Source of the DNA: Cognatishimia coralii
Lineage (GTDB): Bacteria > Pseudomonadota > Alphaproteobacteria > Rhodobacterales > Rhodobacteraceae
Reading direction: 5' to 3'
Assembly (NCBI RefSeq): GCF_037478305.1
Contig: NZ_JBBGAZ010000003.1
Span: forward strand, 1 to 64,000
DNA: 64,000 bases
Positions 8,590 through 16,211 of the stretch are shown in pieces. The notes under the pieces are model-generated. The model did not search any database and was not told where the DNA came from. It worked only from the letters and a program-made list of their open reading frames with translations. Every line of letters begins with the position of its first letter. Within the stretch, counting starts at the first letter, position 1. Position numbers and translations under genes: made by a program.

Positions 8590-9051
8590 ATGCCCAACTT
8601 AGACGAAATCGACCGCACAATCCTACGCACCCTCCAGACAGACGGCAAAATCAGCCTGCAAGCCCTCGCCGGGCAGGTGAACATGTCCACATCCCCCTGT
8701 TTTCGTCGTGTGAAACGCCTGCAGGACAGCGGGATCATCACAGGCTATGTGGCACTTTTGGATCAAAAGGCTCTGGGCCTGAACGCGCAGGCCTATCTGC
8801 AATTGTCCCTGATTGATCACAAAGAGGAAACCATCCAAACCTTTGATCGCTTTGTACAAAACGAAGCGCAGGTCATCGAATGCGCCTCGATCACCGGGTC
8901 CAACGACTACCTCCTAAAGGTCGTGGCCGAAGACGCCGAGGCGCTGGAACAGTTCATTATGAAGCGTGTCTTAAGGCTCGGCATAATCAGTTCGTCTTAC
9001 ACGAACTTCGTTCTGCGCCGCACGAAATCCTCGACGGTTTTGCCGGTCTAA
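8590..9051 (+). CDS. Lrp/AsnC family transcriptional regulator
   Basis: A 153-residue feast/famine regulator. The N-terminal winged HTH runs from LDEIDRTILRTLQTDGKISL through CFRRVKRLQDSGII (about residues 3-49), and the C-terminal RAM ligand-binding domain carries GSNDYLLKVVAEDAEALEQF. The ATG at 8590 (MPNLDEIDR) is preferred to a frame start at 8536 because family proteins begin a few residues before the DxxDxxIL motif. Its divergent position next to phhA suggests that it controls phhAB in response to phenylalanine or tyrosine. This is inferred from position only. Confidence 0.92.
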   Translation: MPNLDEIDRTILRTLQTDGKISLQALAGQVNMSTSPCFRRVKRLQDSGIITGYVALLDQKALGLNAQAYLQLSLIDHKEETIQTFDRFVQNEAQVIECASITGSNDYLLKVVAEDAEALEQFIMKRVLRLGIISSSYTNFVLRRTKSSTVLPV

Positions 9052-9060
9052 CCCCGCTAC

Positions 9061-9100
9061 CCAAAATTGGGGATTGCAAGTTTTTGCCCAAATTGGCAAA
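9061..9100 (+). promoter_or_regulatory. possible operator upstream of lldD
   Basis: The 78-bp gap before lldD contains CCAAAATTGG at 9061-9070 and TTTGCC-N6-GGCAAA at 9083-9100, both inverted repeats with related CCAAA/TTGG arms. They are 30-70 bp upstream of the lldD start, which suits a repressor or activator site. The binding protein is unknown; Lrp or a GntR-type LldR are candidates from general knowledge only. Confidence 0.3.
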
Positions 9101-9129
9101 CATCCCTTACCAATTTAGAGAGTTACGCT

Positions 9130-10293
9130 ATGCCAGTGATCACCTGCATCGAGGATCTGAAACGCATCTATGAGCGCCGCGTGCCGCGCATGTTCTATGA
9201 TTATGCGGAAAGCGGCAGCTATACCGAACAGACTTTCCGCGAGAACACCTCGGACTTTGCGGACATCTACCTCAAGCAGCGCGTCGCCATCGATATGACG
9301 GGCCGCAGCACAGCGACGCAGATGATCGGTCAGGATGTCTCGATGCCCGTGGCCTTGGCCCCTGTCGGTCTGACGGGCATGCAATCGGCTGACGGTGAGA
9401 TCAAAGCCGCAAGGGCGGCGGGCAATTTTGGCGTGCCCTTCACGCTCTCGACCATGTCGATCTGCTCGATTGAGGATGTGGCCGAGAACACGGACAAGCC
9501 TTTCTGGATGCAGGTCTATACGCTGACAGATGATGACTTCATGCGTCGCCTGTTTGACCGCGCTAAAGATGCGAAATGTTCGGCCGCCGTGATTACAGTC
9601 GACCTTCAGATGCTCGGCCAGCGCCATAAGGATCTGAAGAACGGCCTGTCTGCCCCGCCCAAACCGACGCTCAAGAATATCATCAACCTCTCGACCAAGT
9701 GGCGCTGGGGGCTGGAGATGCTCGGCACCAAACGGCGCGGGTTTGGCAATATCATTGGGCACGCAAAGGGCGTGAACGACCCGAGCTCTCTGTTTGAATG
9801 GACCGCCAAGAGCTTTGATCAGGCGCTCGATTGGGACCGCATCAAAGAGTTCCGCAAGATGTGGGACGGCCCTCTGATCATCAAAGGCATCATCGACCCG
9901 CGCGACGCGGTCAAAGCTTTGGACGTGGGAGCCGATGCGATCATCGTGTCAAACCACGGCGGGCGACAGCTCGACGGAGCCCTCTCGGCCATCCGCGCCC
10001 TACCCCCGATTATGGATGCGGTGGGCGACAAGATCGAAGTGCATCTGGACAGTGGAATCCGGTCTGGGCAGGACGTACTCAAGGCCGTCGCGCTTGGGGC
10101 CAAAGGAACCTATATCGGGCGGGCCTTCATTTACGGGCTGGGCGCGATGGGGGAACCCGGTGTGACCAAGGCGCTTGAGGTCATTCACAAAGAGCTGGAT
10201 ATCTCGATGGGACTGGCCGGGCGACGCACAATCGATGAGATTGATCGCGATGTGCTGATGGTGCCGAAAGGGTTTTCGGGAGAGTGGGAATAA
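9130..10293 (+). CDS. lldD: FMN-dependent L-lactate dehydrogenase / alpha-hydroxy-acid oxidase
   Basis: A 387-residue FMN enzyme that oxidises L-lactate (or a related 2-hydroxy acid) to the keto acid and passes electrons to the respiratory chain. The catalytic His276 and substrate Arg279 are in SNHGGRQLDG (274-283), the FMN-contacting lysine is in IKGI (252), and the substrate loop includes GQRHKDLKNG (163-172). The C-terminal phosphate site is IGRAFIYGLGA. The ATG at 9130 is chosen because MPVITCIEDLKRI is the usual opening; an upstream frame start at 9067 is ignored. Bacterial members of this subgroup are normally membrane-associated. Confidence 0.93.
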   Translation: MPVITCIEDLKRIYERRVPRMFYDYAESGSYTEQTFRENTSDFADIYLKQRVAIDMTGRSTATQMIGQDVSMPVALAPVGLTGMQSADGEIKAARAAGNFGVPFTLSTMSICSIEDVAENTDKPFWMQVYTLTDDDFMRRLFDRAKDAKCSAAVITVDLQMLGQRHKDLKNGLSAPPKPTLKNIINLSTKWRWGLEMLGTKRRGFGNIIGHAKGVNDPSSLFEWTAKSFDQALDWDRIKEFRKMWDGPLIIKGIIDPRDAVKALDVGADAIIVSNHGGRQLDGALSAIRALPPIMDAVGDKIEVHLDSGIRSGQDVLKAVALGAKGTYIGRAFIYGLGAMGEPGVTKALEVIHKELDISMGLAGRRTIDEIDRDVLMVPKGFSGEWE

Positions 10294-10359
10294 GGCGTTT
10301 CGCCTTTGACACCTAAATGTGGACAGGTGATAGTCTGATCAAAACGATCAGGCCACCCC

Positions 10360-10980
10360 GTGCAAATCTACTTCGAGCAAAACCTCGCCTTCCTCGCGAT
10401 GCCCAAAACAGGCAGCACGGCCTATGAAATGGCCCTGCGCCCGCACGCCGATATCGTCTTTGCGAAACGCCGCAAACATATGACCGCAGGCCAGTTCAAA
10501 CGCCGCATGGTGCCGTTTCTGGACGAGTTCTATGGCCTCAAACCCGAGGTCATGGCGATCATCCGCGATCCCATTGAGCAGATCCGAAGCTGGTACAGAT
10601 ACCGCGCGCGGCCCGTAGAAAAAGGCGGACGCGCGGATTGTCAGAATCTGAGCTTTGACGACTTCGTCCGCCTCGTGATGCAAGAGCCGCAGCCGCCAGC
10701 CGCTGCTATCGGCACGCAGCTTGGGTTTCTGTCGATGTTTGATGGCGTGATCCCCGTCCACCACATCTTTGCTTATGAAAAACAGCAGGTCGTGCGAGGC
10801 TTTCTCAATGACCGCTTTGGCAAGACATTTGAGTTCCAGCAAAAGAACGTCTCACCTGACAAACCGACACCTCTGTCGCCTGACGTCGAAGCCGAGCTGC
10901 GTGCCTTCCGCGCCGATGAATTTGCCCTTTATCAAAGGGTTTTGGACACAGGCGGGCATTTGCAGCAATACAACGGGTAA
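10360..10980 (+). CDS. sulfotransferase-family-like protein
   Basis: A 206-residue protein with sulfotransferase-type PAPS-binding features: a 5'-phosphosulfate loop PKTGST at residues 15-20 and a 3'-phosphate motif RDPIEQIRSWY at 69-79. The start is a GTG. The substrate is unknown. Alphaproteobacterial proteins of this type are often encoded alone or near polysaccharide genes, but no such neighbours are seen here; lldD and rplY flank it. It could instead be a related PAPS-binding-fold protein without transferase activity. Confidence 0.75.
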   Translation: MQIYFEQNLAFLAMPKTGSTAYEMALRPHADIVFAKRRKHMTAGQFKRRMVPFLDEFYGLKPEVMAIIRDPIEQIRSWYRYRARPVEKGGRADCQNLSFDDFVRLVMQEPQPPAAAIGTQLGFLSMFDGVIPVHHIFAYEKQQVVRGFLNDRFGKTFEFQQKNVSPDKPTPLSPDVEAELRAFRADEFALYQRVLDTGGHLQQYNG

Positions 10981-11099
10981 ATCGCGGCCGAAAACACGCG
11001 AATACCCCTTTGCAATCTGATGATTCTACGCTAAGGCCAGCGCTTCACGCGGGGTTACAGCCTTGGAGGAACCCTGCCCTAATCTATTGGAGAATTCAA

Positions 11100-11744
11100 A
11101 TGGCTGGACAGATCCCTGATCTTCACGCCGAAGTCCGGACGGGGACAGGCAAGGGCGCCGCTCGTCAAGCTCGTCGCGACGGCTTCGTACCTGGTGTTGT
11201 TTATGGTGGTGACGCGGATCCTATCGCGATCAACATCCCATTCAACGTGCTTTTCAAAAAGCTGAAAGACGGCCGCTTCCTGTCGACCCTTTTCAACCTG
11301 AAAGTTGAAGGTCAGGAAGACGTGCGCGTGATCTGCCGTAACGTGCAGCGCCACACTGTCAAAGACCTGCCGACCCACCTGGACCTGCTGCGTCTGCGTC
11401 GGACTTCCAAAATCAACCTGTTTATCCCGGTTGAGTTTGTGAACGAAGAAGAAGCGCCTGGCATCAAAAAAGGCGGCGTTCTGACTGTTGTGCGTTCCGA
11501 AGTTGAGCTGAACGTGACCGCGGGCGACATCCCTGAAAAGATCGTTGTTGATCTGGCGGGCAAAGAAGTTGGCGACGTTCTGACCATCTCTGCGGTTGAG
11601 CTGCCAGCAGGCGCGAAACCAACGATCGATCGTGACTTCGTGATCGCGAACATCTCTGCACCATCTTCCCTGCGGTCTTCTGACAGCGACGACGACGGCG
11701 AAGGCGACGCAGCAGAGGGCGAAGAGGCGGCAGCAGAGGAATAA
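11100..11744 (+). CDS. rplY: 50S ribosomal protein L25/general stress protein Ctc
   Basis: A two-domain L25 (Ctc-type, TL5-like) that binds 5S rRNA in the large subunit. The N-terminal domain begins AEVRTGTGKGAARQARRDG and the C-terminal domain covers about 95-190. The 214-residue chain ends in a 25-residue tail rich in Asp, Glu and Ala. GGAG is 8 bases before the ATG at 11100, so an upstream in-frame start at 11010 is rejected. It forms a pair with pth, 131 bp downstream, but a strong terminator lies between them. Confidence 0.96.
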   Translation: MAGQIPDLHAEVRTGTGKGAARQARRDGFVPGVVYGGDADPIAINIPFNVLFKKLKDGRFLSTLFNLKVEGQEDVRVICRNVQRHTVKDLPTHLDLLRLRRTSKINLFIPVEFVNEEEAPGIKKGGVLTVVRSEVELNVTAGDIPEKIVVDLAGKEVGDVLTISAVELPAGAKPTIDRDFVIANISAPSSLRSSDSDDDGEGDAAEGEEAAAEE

Positions 11745-11772
11745 TCCTCGCGCGGCTTTTGCCAATGCATTG

Positions 11773-11804
11773 AAACGCGGCACCTTCGGGCGCCGCGTTT
11801 TTCT
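11773..11804 (+). terminator. rho-independent terminator after rplY
   Basis: AAACGCGGC pairs with GCCGCGTTT around a short loop containing CTTCGG, followed by TTTTCTTT. It lies 29 bp after the rplY stop. Confidence 0.88.
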
Positions 11805-11875
11805 TTGGGGGTCTCTCGCTTTGAGGATCAAAGCCGCGTATGAAGGCACAAGAAAGACACCGCAGAGATCACGCC

Positions 11876-12559
11876 ATGAGACTTTTCGTAGGACTAGGCA
11901 ACCCGTGCGACAAATACGCTGGGAACCGTCACAATATCGGCTTTATGGCGTTGGACCGGATCGCCGAAGATCACGGGTTTTCGCCCTGGCGCAGCAAATT
12001 TCAGGGCGAGGTCAGCGAAGGCAAGTTTGGCAGCGACAAGGTCATCTTGCTTAAGCCGATGACCTTCATGAACAAATCCGGCCAATCGGTTGGAGAGGCG
12101 ATGCGGTTTTACAAGCTCGAAAGCACCGACATCACGGTTTTGCATGACGAGTTGGATCTGGCCCCGGGCAAGTGTCGCGTCAAGGCGGGCGGAGGCCATG
12201 CGGGCCACAACGGGCTGCGCTCCATTCACCAGCATATTGGGCCGCACTACGACCGTGTGCGTTTGGGGATTGGGCACCCGGGTCACAAAGACGCCGTGGC
12301 GGGCTATGTCTTGCGGGATTTTGCCAAGGCGGATCAGGAGTGGCTGGATGACCTCATGCGCGGGATCAGCGATGGGGCGGAACATCTGGCGCGCGATGAT
12401 GGCGGCAAGTTCATGAATGCGGTTGCGTTGCGTGTGGCCCCGCCGCGGTCTTCGACCAGCAAGCCGAAACCAAAACCTACGCCAGCCCCGAAGGCCACAG
12501 AGCCAGAGCCGGTCGAGGACAAGTCCCCCCTTCAAAAACTGATGGACAAGTTCCGCTAG
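11876..12559 (+). CDS. pth: peptidyl-tRNA hydrolase
   Basis: Releases tRNA from peptidyl-tRNAs that drop off the ribosome. The signature GLGNPCDKYAGNRHNIGF is at residues 6-23, with catalytic His19. The second conserved block is VLHDELDLAPG, and GGGHAGHNGLRS follows. At 227 residues it is longer than the 190-residue norm because of a Pro/Lys/Glu-rich C-terminal extension ending LQKLMDKFR. I start at ATG 11876 (MRLFVGLGNP), not at 11840. The rplY-pth order is common in alphaproteobacteria. Confidence 0.96.
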   Translation: MRLFVGLGNPCDKYAGNRHNIGFMALDRIAEDHGFSPWRSKFQGEVSEGKFGSDKVILLKPMTFMNKSGQSVGEAMRFYKLESTDITVLHDELDLAPGKCRVKAGGGHAGHNGLRSIHQHIGPHYDRVRLGIGHPGHKDAVAGYVLRDFAKADQEWLDDLMRGISDGAEHLARDDGGKFMNAVALRVAPPRSSTSKPKPKPTPAPKATEPEPVEDKSPLQKLMDKFR

Positions 12560-12637
12560 ACCTAAGGTTCCGTAGCGTCCTCGTTGCACGCTAGCGCCTC
12601 TACTCTCATGCTGAAGAAGGGTTGAGGGAGAGGTCAC

Positions 12638-13801
12638 ATGCGCCGTTTGGGTCGAATTGTATTCCGCATCATTTTGGTTCTGGTGATTGTTGTCGCCGCA
12701 CTTGCTGTTTGGAAACGCGAGGAGATCCAACGGCTCTTGGTCGTGAACTCTCTGTTTGATGCTGACAAGATCGTTGGCAATTTCTCGTCCATGGAGGCGG
12801 CGTTTCTGAAAACCGACCTGCCCAAAGGCGATGGGCCGGCCTATGTTTTCCCACAGGGCGAGACGATCACCCTACCCAATGGCGCGGATCAGTGGATCAA
12901 AGACCGAAGCGTCACCTCTCTGATCGTTCTGAAAGACGGAGAGATGCGGTTTGAGGAGTACTTCCTTGGCACCAGCGCCGAGGATCGTCGGATCTCTTGG
13001 TCCGTTGCCAAGAGCTATCTGTCTGCGCTCTTTGGGGTGGTTCTGGCCGAAGGGGCCATCGACTCGCTTGACGATCCGGTGATCAAATATGCGCCTGAGC
13101 TTGCGGACAGCGCCTACAAAGACGCCACCGTGCGCAATGTGTTGAACATGGCCAGTGGGGTGGAGTTCGACGAGGACTATCTGGACTTCAACTCCGATAT
13201 CAACCGTATGGGACGTGTCCTCGCGCTGGGGCAAAAGATGGACGACTTCACGGCCTCTATCGACAGCTCTTTCGCAGAACCGGGCGCCGCGTGGCAGTAT
13301 GTGTCAATCGACACGCACGTCATCGGCATGGTGATCCGAGGCGCGACCGGGCGTCCAATCGCCGAGCTTCTGACCGAAAAGATCCTGACGCCCTTGGGCA
13401 TGGAACGCGATGGCTATTACGTCACTGACGGCGTTGGTGTTGCCTTTGTGCTGGGCGGTTTGAACTTCACCACCCGCGACTACGCGCGCTTTGGTCAGAT
13501 GATTGCGAATGATGGGGCATTCAACGACGCACAGATAGTGCCTGCCGATTGGATCGCCGCCTCGACCGCCCCGTCAGCGCCAACCAAAGCGGGACGGCAG
13601 CAATACGGGTTCCAATGGTGGATGCCCTCAGACGCCCGCCCCGGAGAGTATTTTGCACGCGGCATCTATGGCCAATACATCTATATCGATCACCCTCGGA
13701 ACATCGTGATCGTGACCAACGGCGCAGATCGCGGCTTTCGCAACCAAGGTGTGAACAGCTCCAACATAGAAATGTTTCGCGCCATCGCTGAAAACCTGTA
13801 A
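12638..13801 (+). CDS. membrane-anchored serine hydrolase (beta-lactamase/EstB-like)
   Basis: A 387-residue penicillin-binding-protein-fold serine hydrolase. One N-terminal membrane segment (about 8-25) precedes the catalytic domain in the periplasm. The nucleophile motif SxxK is SVAK at 122-125, the second motif is YVS at 221-223, and a late tyrosine-rich stretch (YFARGIYGQYIYID) occupies the usual third-motif region. Members include esterases, 6-aminohexanoate-oligomer hydrolases and D-aminopeptidases; the substrate cannot be told. GGGAGAGG precedes the ATG. The DUF2237 gene starts 9 bp after its stop, so they probably share a transcript. Confidence 0.88.
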   Translation: MRRLGRIVFRIILVLVIVVAALAVWKREEIQRLLVVNSLFDADKIVGNFSSMEAAFLKTDLPKGDGPAYVFPQGETITLPNGADQWIKDRSVTSLIVLKDGEMRFEEYFLGTSAEDRRISWSVAKSYLSALFGVVLAEGAIDSLDDPVIKYAPELADSAYKDATVRNVLNMASGVEFDEDYLDFNSDINRMGRVLALGQKMDDFTASIDSSFAEPGAAWQYVSIDTHVIGMVIRGATGRPIAELLTEKILTPLGMERDGYYVTDGVGVAFVLGGLNFTTRDYARFGQMIANDGAFNDAQIVPADWIAASTAPSAPTKAGRQQYGFQWWMPSDARPGEYFARGIYGQYIYIDHPRNIVIVTNGADRGFRNQGVNSSNIEMFRAIAENL

Positions 13802-13810
13802 TCTGGTGAT

Positions 13811-14182
13811 ATGAAAGCAGATCCCAGCGTCAATATTTACGGCGAACCCCTTATTCCCTGTAGCACAGAGCCTCTGACAGGCTTCTTCCGCGACGGGGCC
13901 TGTAACACCTGCGCCTCCGATCAAGGCAGCCATACCGTCTGTGCGGTCATGACAGACGAATTCCTCGCCTATTCGAAATATGTCGGCAATGACTTGTCGA
14001 CCCCGCGCCCGGAATACGGCTTTGCAGGCCTCAAGGCTGGGGACAGCTGGTGCCTGTGCGCGGCGCGGTTTCTGCAGGCCCATGACGAAGGCTGCGCCCC
14101 GCGCGTGAACCTATCTGCAACGCATTTAAGAGCGACGGACATCGTTCCACTACGTGTGCTGGAGCAATACGCCCTGCCCTAG
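13811..14182 (+). CDS. DUF2237 family protein
   Basis: A 123-residue protein matching the DUF2237 family: NIYGEPLIPCS at the start, GFFRDGACNTCASDQGSHTVC, and a C-terminal GDSWCLCAARFLQAHDEGCAP stretch followed by RVNLSATHLRAT. Seven conserved-looking cysteines suggest metal binding or structural disulphides. No function is established for the family. The end overlaps the convergent LuxR-type gene by 4 bp. Confidence 0.85.
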   Translation: MKADPSVNIYGEPLIPCSTEPLTGFFRDGACNTCASDQGSHTVCAVMTDEFLAYSKYVGNDLSTPRPEYGFAGLKAGDSWCLCAARFLQAHDEGCAPRVNLSATHLRATDIVPLRVLEQYALP

Positions 14183-14667
14183 CAGTCCTGTTCCAAAAGG
14201 TCATCAATGAACAGGCTGACAAGCTGCGTACGGTTATTCACGCCAGCCTTGCGGTAAATCCCCGCGCTCTGCGCTTTGACGGTGCCCTCGGATGTCGCAC
14301 GCAACTCGGCGATGTCTGACACGCTAAGCCCTTTTATTGTAAAAAGCGCCACATCCCGCTCGGCGGCGGTAAGTTCCCAAGCATTGAAGCGGTCTTGGAT
14401 GTGCTCCTGAAATGTCATCTGTACAGAACGCAAACTGGCCTCGGCCGCAGCTGTTCTTTTTAGAGAACGTCTGAGGGTCAGATAGCCGAATACCACCCCA
14501 AGGGTCAGGCCAATCGCAGCGCCTATTTCAAGCAGTTCGCGGGTTTGCCAGCGGATTGGATTTGTCCGGACGCCTATGATCGTCAACAAAATGTCAGACA
14601 CAAAAAACACCGCGCAAGCGCCCTGCACGGCTGTAACTGCAATCAGAAACGCGCGGTTTTTATCCAT
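14179..14667 (-). CDS. membrane-tethered LuxR-type transcriptional regulator
   Basis: A 162-residue protein with two predicted membrane segments (about 8-28 and 46-66), a short helical linker and a C-terminal LuxR/GerE-type HTH (about 96-155) with ELTAAERDVALFTIKGLSVS, AELRATSEGTVKAQSAGIYR and NRTQLVSLFI. It looks like a one-component regulator that senses at the membrane and binds DNA in the cytoplasm. The neighbouring secreted PepSY genes on the same strand start 36 bp upstream, so the three may be functionally linked. This is inferred. No sensory domain is recognisable in the short periplasmic part. Confidence 0.85.
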   Translation of the reverse strand: MDKNRAFLIAVTAVQGACAVFFVSDILLTIIGVRTNPIRWQTRELLEIGAAIGLTLGVVFGYLTLRRSLKRTAAAEASLRSVQMTFQEHIQDRFNAWELTAAERDVALFTIKGLSVSDIAELRATSEGTVKAQSAGIYRKAGVNNRTQLVSLFIDDLLEQDC

Positions 14668-14702
14668 GCGGGGACGTCAACTCCTGTCCGATGGTAACCG
14701 GG

Positions 14703-15050
14703 TCAATCATCATCGCCCTCGTCTTCATCTTCCGAGTCATCACCCTCGTCAGATCCTTCTTCGTCAGCTTCCTCTGACTCTTCGACATCATCGTCATCGC
14801 CGTCATCCTCGAGCTCTTCCCAGAAATCACGCAGGATCTCGCCAGTACGTTGGTTGAACACGATCTCGCGCTCATGGGTGCCGCTTTCGGCTTCAATCCG
14901 AATGCGACCCAGCCAAGTGCGCGATACGGAGACATCGGTATAGCCCTGAGCTTCAAGCTGAGCGATAATTTCTTCGACTGTAGGAGCAGCGGACGCTGGC
15001 ATTGCGAAGGCACATCCTATGCAAAACGCTAGTACAAATTTTCTCTTCAT
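14703..15050 (-). CDS. secreted PepSY-type protein with Asp/Glu tail
   Basis: A 115-residue exported protein. The signal peptide is at about 1-22 (cleaved after PASA). A PepSY-like domain (about 23-78) contains EEIIAQLEAQGYTDV, RTWLGRIRIEAE and FNQRTGEILRDFWEE. The last 35 residues are almost entirely Asp, Glu, Gly and Ser. PepSY domains often inhibit or modulate proteases; the acidic tail could bind calcium or other cations. GGAGAAGACG precedes the ATG. A 13-bp inverted repeat lies in its leader. It is a paralogue of the gene at 15428. Confidence 0.83.
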   Translation of the reverse strand: MKRKFVLAFCIGCAFAMPASAAPTVEEIIAQLEAQGYTDVSVSRTWLGRIRIEAESGTHEREIVFNQRTGEILRDFWEELEDDGDDDDVEESEEADEEGSDEGDDSEDEDEGDDD

Positions 15051-15068
15051 CGTCTTCTCCGAATAGGC

Positions 15069-15110
15069 TGCTGACCAATGCTGCTACGGGACGTTTTGCA
15101 TTGGTCAGCA
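15069..15110 (-). repeat. 13-bp perfect inverted repeat upstream of the PepSY gene
   Basis: TGCTGACCAATGC (15069-15081) and GCATTGGTCAGCA (15098-15110) are perfectly complementary over 13 bp with a 16-base loop. There is no T-run on either strand, so it is not a classical terminator. It is about 20 bp upstream of the start of the 14703-15050 gene. Its arms resemble those of the terminator at 15326-15370 (GCTGGCTGATGC), suggesting a common origin. It may be an operator, mRNA leader hairpin or small dispersed repeat. Confidence 0.7.
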
Positions 15111-15198
15111 TGACGATCATTCAAGTGATTTCAAGCGAAAGCCGTGAGTGTGGGGAAGTTTGTGGGGCCTTTCGCTGAACTCGATCCACTTGGGACCT

Positions 15199-15301
15199 AT
15201 GTTTCATCGTCACTTGCGGCATCGTCATCTTCATCTTCGTCGTTTTCATCTTTGCCAACTGCGCCAAAGGCGCAAAGTGGCTGCAGACAGGTCGCGGGCA
15301 T
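15199..15301 (-). CDS. 34-residue acidic ORF, possible remnant of a third PepSY paralogue
   Basis: An ATG at 15301 opens a 34-codon frame ending in a highly acidic stretch (KDENDEDEDDDAASDDET) like the tails of the two flanking PepSY proteins. It has no signal peptide and no PepSY domain, and in-frame stops TGA TGA sit directly before the ATG. It is too short to be confident about. It could be a leftover tail of a deleted paralogue, or a genuine small acidic peptide. Confidence 0.3.
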
Positions 15302-15325
15302 TCATCAGTTCACCCAAATGCAACG

Positions 15326-15370
15326 AAAAAAGCTGGCTGATGCGACTTCGGGGATGCGGCATCAGCCAGC
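15326..15370 (-). terminator. rho-independent terminator after the second PepSY gene
   Basis: On the minus strand GCTGGCTGATGC (15370-15359) pairs perfectly with GCATCAGCCAGC (15343-15332), loop of 15 bases, followed by TTTTTT (15331-15326). It is 58 bp after the stop of the 15428-15799 gene. Confidence 0.9.
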
Positions 15371-15427
15371 AGGTAACTGTTCAAGCGTTGGGCTTTAAAG
15401 TCACCTAAAGACGGTCCTCAGAGCGAC

Positions 15428-15799
15428 TTAGTCGTCGTCTTCGTCTTCGTCCTCGTCTTCATCTTCGTCGTCTTCGTCTTCATCTTCGTCGTCGTCCATG
15501 TCGTCGTCTTCGTCGTCCATGTCGTCGTCTTCGTCGTCCATGTCTTCATCATCATCGGCGTCGACTGGCTCTTCTTCGGTGCCCAGCAGGGCCTCGGTGG
15601 CTGCGTCATATGTGAATTCGAACTCAGTACCGTCGCGGGTAGCTTCGACGATCACTTCGCCGCCTTCGGTTTCAACATCGACAACGGTATAGCCCTGACC
15701 TTCCAGATCAGCTGTGATCCGCGCTTCAAAGTCGGTGCTTTGTGCGAAGGCAGCTGTGCCAAGAAAAACGATCGCGGTGGTGGAGAGAATTTTCTTCAT
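15428..15799 (-). CDS. secreted PepSY-like protein with repetitive acidic tail
   Basis: A 123-residue exported protein with a signal peptide of 19 residues (cleaved after AFA). A short PepSY-like domain contains ITADLEGQGYTVVDVETEGG and ends with FEFTYDAATEALLG. From residue 75 the chain is nearly pure Asp/Glu with a few Met, partly built from a heptad MDDEDDD. The tail is coded by 21-bp tandem repeats, so its length may vary between strains. The charge suggests divalent-cation binding or interaction with a basic partner. It is a paralogue of the 14703-15050 gene with its own terminator. Function unknown. Confidence 0.82.
   Translation of the reverse strand: MKKILSTTAIVFLGTAAFAQSTDFEARITADLEGQGYTVVDVETEGGEVIVEATRDGTEFEFTYDAATEALLGTEEEPVDADDDEDMDDEDDDMDDEDDDMDDDEDEDEDDEDEDEDEDEDDD
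15479..15541. repeat. 21-bp tandem repeats coding the MDDEDDD heptads
   Basis: Two identical 21-bp units (15500-15520 and 15521-15541), reading GTCGTCGTCTTCGTCGTCCAT on the plus strand apart from unit boundaries, follow a degenerate third unit at 15479-15499. They encode the repeated acidic heptads of the PepSY-like protein. The wider tract at 15428-15560 is low-complexity GAT/GAC/GAA coding sequence. Confidence 0.85.
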
Positions 15800-16160
15800 G
15801 TGTGTGTCCTGTGTTTACGAGGTTAGTCTTACGAGGGTTGTTCGACAGCGTTGGCTGCCTTGGACACAACTTGGGTCGAGAACACGGCCAGAGATATTGG
15901 GCTGGGGTTTAGATCGCGGGTTTCAGTACCAAGGGTTAGAAATTGGAACGAAAGTTTAACAGAGTGGCGTTCTCAATTTTCTAAATTTCCCATTAAAATT
16001 AAACCCTTAATTGCATCACCACCAAACCCCAAACTGCAATCGTGTTTTCAGCAATGTAGAGCAGCCAAATAGAGCGCCTAAGCCTTGGTTGAGATGCCTA
16101 ATCCATCGGTTTATGCGCAATCCAGACGATGACGACTGGAATTTGGCGACCTACCAAACA
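15800..16160. other. gene-free intergenic stretch
   Basis: About 360 bp between the PepSY-like gene and the trpB terminator. It is more AT-rich than its surroundings, particularly 15960-16020 (AAATTTTCTAAATTTCCC and AATTAAACCCTTAATT). It probably holds the promoter of the 15428-15799 gene. I see no ORF with a credible start, no tRNA and no clear hairpin. Confidence 0.5.
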
Positions 16161-16190
16161 AAAAAGGCGCCCAAAATAGGGCGCCTTTTA
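16160..16190 (-). terminator. terminator after trpB
   Basis: GGCGCCC (16166-16172) and GGGCGCC (16179-16185) form a 7-bp GC stem with a 6-base loop. On the minus strand it is followed by TTTTTTG, and it lies 22 bp after the trpB stop. Confidence 0.88.
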
Positions 16191-16211
16191 AGTGTCTAAC
16201 GTTTTGAAGTT

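Noticed and set aside
15498..15692. serine-rich frame on the plus strand
   Set aside because: It is the complement of the GAT/GAC repeat tract; the minus strand has a signal peptide and PepSY domain, this one has nothing.
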